NCBI GenBank assembly: GCA_003153075.1
Contig: PMBW01000054.1
Location: forward strand, 1-5,740
Length of the DNA: 5,740 nt
Direction: 5' to 3'
Origin: Dehalococcoidia bacterium
Lineage (GTDB): Bacteria; Chloroflexota; Dehalococcoidia; Dehalococcoidales; Fen-1064
In this document: positions 3,618 to 5,740 of the stretch, in pieces
Numbering within the stretch: the stretch's first letter is position 1
Layout of the letters: every line of letters begins with the position of its first letter
Made by a program: the position numbers and the translations under genes
Notes under the pieces: model-generated
Database searches by the model: none
Seen by the model: only the letters and a program-made list of their open reading frames with translations
What the model was told of the DNA's origin: nothing

Positions 3618-5207
3618 GTGATAGAACAAACTAGACTCTACAAACAGCGGTGGATAGCGCTGGGGTTTCTGGCGTTTTCGTTGCTGGTAATTTCTCTGGA
3701 TAACACTGTTTTAAACCTGGCTTTGCCCGCCATTTCCAGAGACCTGGGGGCAACACTCAACGGTCTGCAATGGATTGTCGACGCTTACACGCTGGTATTT
3801 GCCGCATTATTGCTGACGATGGGTTCGATCGGTGACCGGTTCGGACGGAAAAGGCTGCTGCAAGGCGGCCTGATTATTTTCGGCCTTTTTTCTCTCGGCG
3901 CGGCTTTATCTCAATCTACCGGAATGCTAATCGCCATGCGGGCAATCATGGGGGTCGGAGGGGCGATCATAATGCCTTCGACACTTTCAATCCTGACAGC
4001 AACTTTCCGCGAGCCAAAGGAACGGGCGCAGGCGATCGCACTATGGGCAGCTACCTTTTCACTGGGCACTGGTATCGGGCCACTGGTGGGAGGCTATCTG
4101 CTGGCGCATTACCACTGGAGTTCGGTTTTTTATATTAACATTCCGGTGGTAGTTATTGCGATCGCCGGCGGATATTTCTTTATCCAGGACTCCCACGCCG
4201 AGAAATTGCGGAAAATCGATGTCCCAGGTTGCCTGCTTTCACTGACCGGTTTATTCGCGCTGGTTTATGGGATCATCCAGGCAGGCATCGACGGCTGGAC
4301 GGCGCAAAATGTATTGATCGCATTCGGCATTGCGTTCGTGCTGCTGACAATATTCGCATTCTGGGAACTGCATTCCGACCACGCAATGCTGCCACTACGA
4401 TTTTTCCGTAACATGTCTTTCACGGGCGCGAACATCGCTTTGACACTGGTGGCTTTTTCCATGTTCGGCTGTTTCTTCTTCTTGAGCCAGTATCTGCAAA
4501 CCGTCCAGGGCTACACAGCATTGGAAGCAGGAGTGCGCTTGCTGCCGATGGCTGCCGCGGCTTTTATCGGCGCGGTATCATCCGCCCGGATTGCGCATAA
4601 ATTAGGCACCAAGATAACCGTGGCACTGGGGATTTTCATTGCAGGCAGCGGTTTGTTTTACTTTTACCGGGTGGCAGCAGTCGATACAAGCTTCCTTTCC
4701 ATTGCCATTGGCATGAGTATTACCTCACTCGGTATGGGTGTCGCAATGAGCCCGGCCACCAACTCCATCATGGGGTCGATCCCGGTGGATGAGGCCGGTG
4801 TCGGCTCGGCAATGAACGACACGACCCGACAGATCGGCGGAGCACTAGGTGTGGCCATCATGGGCACGTTGCTGAATTCTACATATTCAGCAAAGATCGA
4901 TGCGATCAAATGGCCGATTCCCCTGCCCGCGCCGGCATTGGCGGGTATACGCGGAGGCATCCAGGGAGCACATATCGTCGCGGCTAATGTAAAACAGCAA
5001 AGCCTGCCGCTGGCGCAAGCAATCATTAAAAAAGCGGATGAAGCATTCGTTTACGGCATGTCACATACACTGCTTACAGCCGCGATCATCATGTTCACCG
5101 CGGCAGTAGCGGTATTGATCATTGTGCCAACCAGAGTACGGCCTTACAGCGAACTTCCACCTACCCCACCTAAGGTTGATACCGAAGATAATGATAAAAA
5201 GCCATAG
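3618..5207 (+). CDS. MFS multidrug exporter, DHA2 family (14 TM, QacA/EmrB/LfrA type)
   Basis: This is a proton-driven exporter in the cytoplasmic membrane, 529 aa, the usual length for 14-helix DHA2 proteins. Numbered from the GTG: motif D1 LDNTVLNLALP (27-37, with Asp28 in helix 1), QWIVDAYTL (51-59), motif A GSIGDRFGRKR (69-79), motif B around Arg108 (RAIMGVGG), motif C GTGIGPLVGG (150-159), the FYINIP loop (171-176), IDVPG (200-204), QYLQ..GYTALEAGVRLLP (291-310), and GVGSAMNDTTRQIGGALG (394-411). The C-terminal tail is Pro- and Asp-rich and cytoplasmic. Antiseptics, dyes or antibiotics are family substrates, but the specific one cannot be read from sequence. The GTG at 3618 is preferred because GGGAGG (3607-3612) lies 5 bases upstream. 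The TTG codon just before it would be only two bases away. It stands alone, with its own promoter and terminator. Confidence 0.93.
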   Translation: MIEQTRLYKQRWIALGFLAFSLLVISLDNTVLNLALPAISRDLGATLNGLQWIVDAYTLVFAALLLTMGSIGDRFGRKRLLQGGLIIFGLFSLGAALSQSTGMLIAMRAIMGVGGAIIMPSTLSILTATFREPKERAQAIALWAATFSLGTGIGPLVGGYLLAHYHWSSVFYINIPVVVIAIAGGYFFIQDSHAEKLRKIDVPGCLLSLTGLFALVYGIIQAGIDGWTAQNVLIAFGIAFVLLTIFAFWELHSDHAMLPLRFFRNMSFTGANIALTLVAFSMFGCFFFLSQYLQTVQGYTALEAGVRLLPMAAAAFIGAVSSARIAHKLGTKITVALGIFIAGSGLFYFYRVAAVDTSFLSIAIGMSITSLGMGVAMSPATNSIMGSIPVDEAGVGSAMNDTTRQIGGALGVAIMGTLLNSTYSAKIDAIKWPIPLPAPALAGIRGGIQGAHIVAANVKQQSLPLAQAIIKKADEAFVYGMSHTLLTAAIIMFTAAVAVLIIVPTRVRPYSELPPTPPKVDTEDNDKKP

Positions 5208-5215
5208 TATTACGG

Positions 5216-5242
5216 AAGCCCTGGTCATAAAAACCGGGGCTT
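5216..5242 (+). terminator. Terminator hairpin of the MFS exporter
   Basis: AAGCCCTGGT (5216-5225) and ACCGGGGCTT (5233-5242) form a 10-bp stem with one G-U pair and a 7-base loop, starting 9 bases after the stop codon. GTCATTTTATG follows, a short T-run, so termination is likely but may be incomplete, letting some transcription read into lgt. Confidence 0.75.
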
Positions 5243-5268
5243 GTCATTTTATGCTTTAATAATAATAT
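5241..5268 (+). promoter_or_regulatory. Promoter candidate for lgt
   Basis: TTGTCA (5241-5246, five of six consensus bases... TTG.CA) is followed by a 16-base spacer and TAATAT (5263-5268). Transcription would start near 5275, leaving a leader of about 17 nt that includes the AGGAA ribosome-binding site. The -35 overlaps the last two bases of the preceding terminator stem. Confidence 0.4.
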
Positions 5269-5291
5269 GGTCACAATTCAGGAACAAATAG

Positions 5292-5740
5292 ATGATAACA
5301 GTTAATATTGATCCGATCGCATTTTCCATCGGGTCATTGAACGTCCGCTGGTACGGAATGATGTACGTCGTGGGCATTCTAACCGCATTTTTAACTGCCT
5401 GGCCTTACGCGAAATGGAAAGGGTTTACAGACGACCAGCTAGAAAAAATTGTGATGTGGGCCGTCCCCGCAGGGCTGGTCGGCGCGCGGTTATATTTCGT
5501 CGTGCAGCAACCCCTGGGGCAATATTTCGCCGACCCTTTCCGCATTTTTGCATTCTGGGAAGGCGGCATGGCCTGGTATGGGGCGGTTTTTGCGGTAGTC
5601 ATCGCGTTATTCGTCATGGGCTGGCAGATGAAAATTTCCATCCTGAAACTGCTGGATGTAGCGGCGATCATGGCCGTCGTCGGACAATTCTTCGGCCGTA
5701 TCGGCAACTTTATTAACGGCGATGTGGTCGGTTACCAAAC
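5292..5740 (+). CDS. lgt: Prolipoprotein diacylglyceryl transferase, N-terminal part (runs off the window)
   Basis: Lgt transfers a diacylglyceryl group from phosphatidylglycerol to the lipobox cysteine of prelipoproteins, the first step of lipoprotein maturation, in the cytoplasmic membrane. The visible 149 codons are roughly the first half of a protein usually about 260-290 aa. They show IDPIAFSIGSLNVRWYGMMY (6-25, with Tyr21 matching E. coli Tyr26), GARLYFV (64-70), WEGGMAWYG (89-97) and the Lgt signature GRIGNFINGD (135-144, with Arg136 and Asn139 matching E. coli Arg143 and Asn146). Two family positions differ: the His of E. coli GGMSFHGG is Tyr96, and the Glu of NGE is Asp144. The ATG at 5292 has AGGAA (5280-5284) 7 bases upstream. 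It follows the MFS gene by 84 bases across a terminator, so it is probably a separate unit. The remainder of the gene, including the C-terminal conserved residues, lies outside the window. Confidence 0.95.
   Translation, partial: MITVNIDPIAFSIGSLNVRWYGMMYVVGILTAFLTAWPYAKWKGFTDDQLEKIVMWAVPAGLVGARLYFVVQQPLGQYFADPFRIFAFWEGGMAWYGAVFAVVIALFVMGWQMKISILKLLDVAAIMAVVGQFFGRIGNFINGDVVGYQ

Noticed and set aside
4664..5026. 120-codon open frame on the minus strand inside the exporter gene
   Set aside because: It is opposite conserved DHA2 motifs and has no family resemblance.
5405..5716. Overlapping 100-codon open frames on both strands inside lgt
   Set aside because: The lgt frame carries the Lgt signature; the others are by-products of its codon composition.
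1..5740. CRISPR array, tRNA, rRNA, insertion sequence or defence system
   Set aside because: No spaced direct repeats, no cloverleaf or rRNA-like sequence, and no transposase, nuclease or toxin-antitoxin motif seen on either strand.

Overview
The window looks like a piece of a bacterial chromosome with ordinary housekeeping and cell-envelope genes. Genes are separated by AT-rich, hairpin-rich intergenic stretches. Bacterial sigma-70-type promoter boxes, Shine-Dalgarno sites and a classic intrinsic terminator are all visible. Composition and gene style (moderate-GC coding regions, a Thr/Pro-rich surface PpiC-like protein, a lipoprotein with a possible GOLD/emp24-like domain, an Lgt ending its signature in NGD) would fit Chloroflexota of the Dehalococcoidia type. 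That assignment is an inference from general resemblance, and no marker gene in the window proves it.

Layout, left to right. (1) 8-193, minus: a 59-61 residue protein I do not recognise. (2) 194-598: a 405-base non-coding stretch with three inverted repeats, including a perfect 25-bp palindrome. (3) 599-630: a strong intrinsic terminator. (4) 650-1885, minus: a membrane-anchored, PrsA/SurA-like parvulin-family protein whose two conserved His positions appear to be lost, with a Thr-rich tail. (5) 1886-2297: a 412-base divergent intergenic region with back-to-back promoter candidates. (6) 2298-2411, plus: a 37-codon ORF with a Shine-Dalgarno site. (7) 2412-2636: a convergent intergenic region with hairpins. 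(8) 2637-3107, minus: a small lipoprotein. (9) 3108-3617: a 510-base divergent intergenic region with several palindromes and promoter candidates. (10) 3618-5207, plus: a 14-TM DHA2-family MFS drug exporter. (11) 5216-5242: a terminator hairpin. (12) 5292 to the window end, plus: the N-terminal half of prolipoprotein diacylglyceryl transferase (lgt).

The recognisable proteins all act at the cytoplasmic membrane or cell surface. Lgt would lipidate the cysteine of lipoproteins such as the one at 2637-3107. The PpiC-like protein would be an extracytoplasmic folding factor. The MFS protein would export small, probably cationic or amphipathic compounds. They do not form one operon: orientations alternate and terminators separate them. 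I see no CRISPR array, tRNA, rRNA, insertion sequence or obvious defence system. The most unusual material is in the intergenic DNA: the 25-bp palindrome, the divergent promoter pair above the 37-codon ORF, a possibly leaderless lipoprotein start, and the palindromes in front of the exporter.
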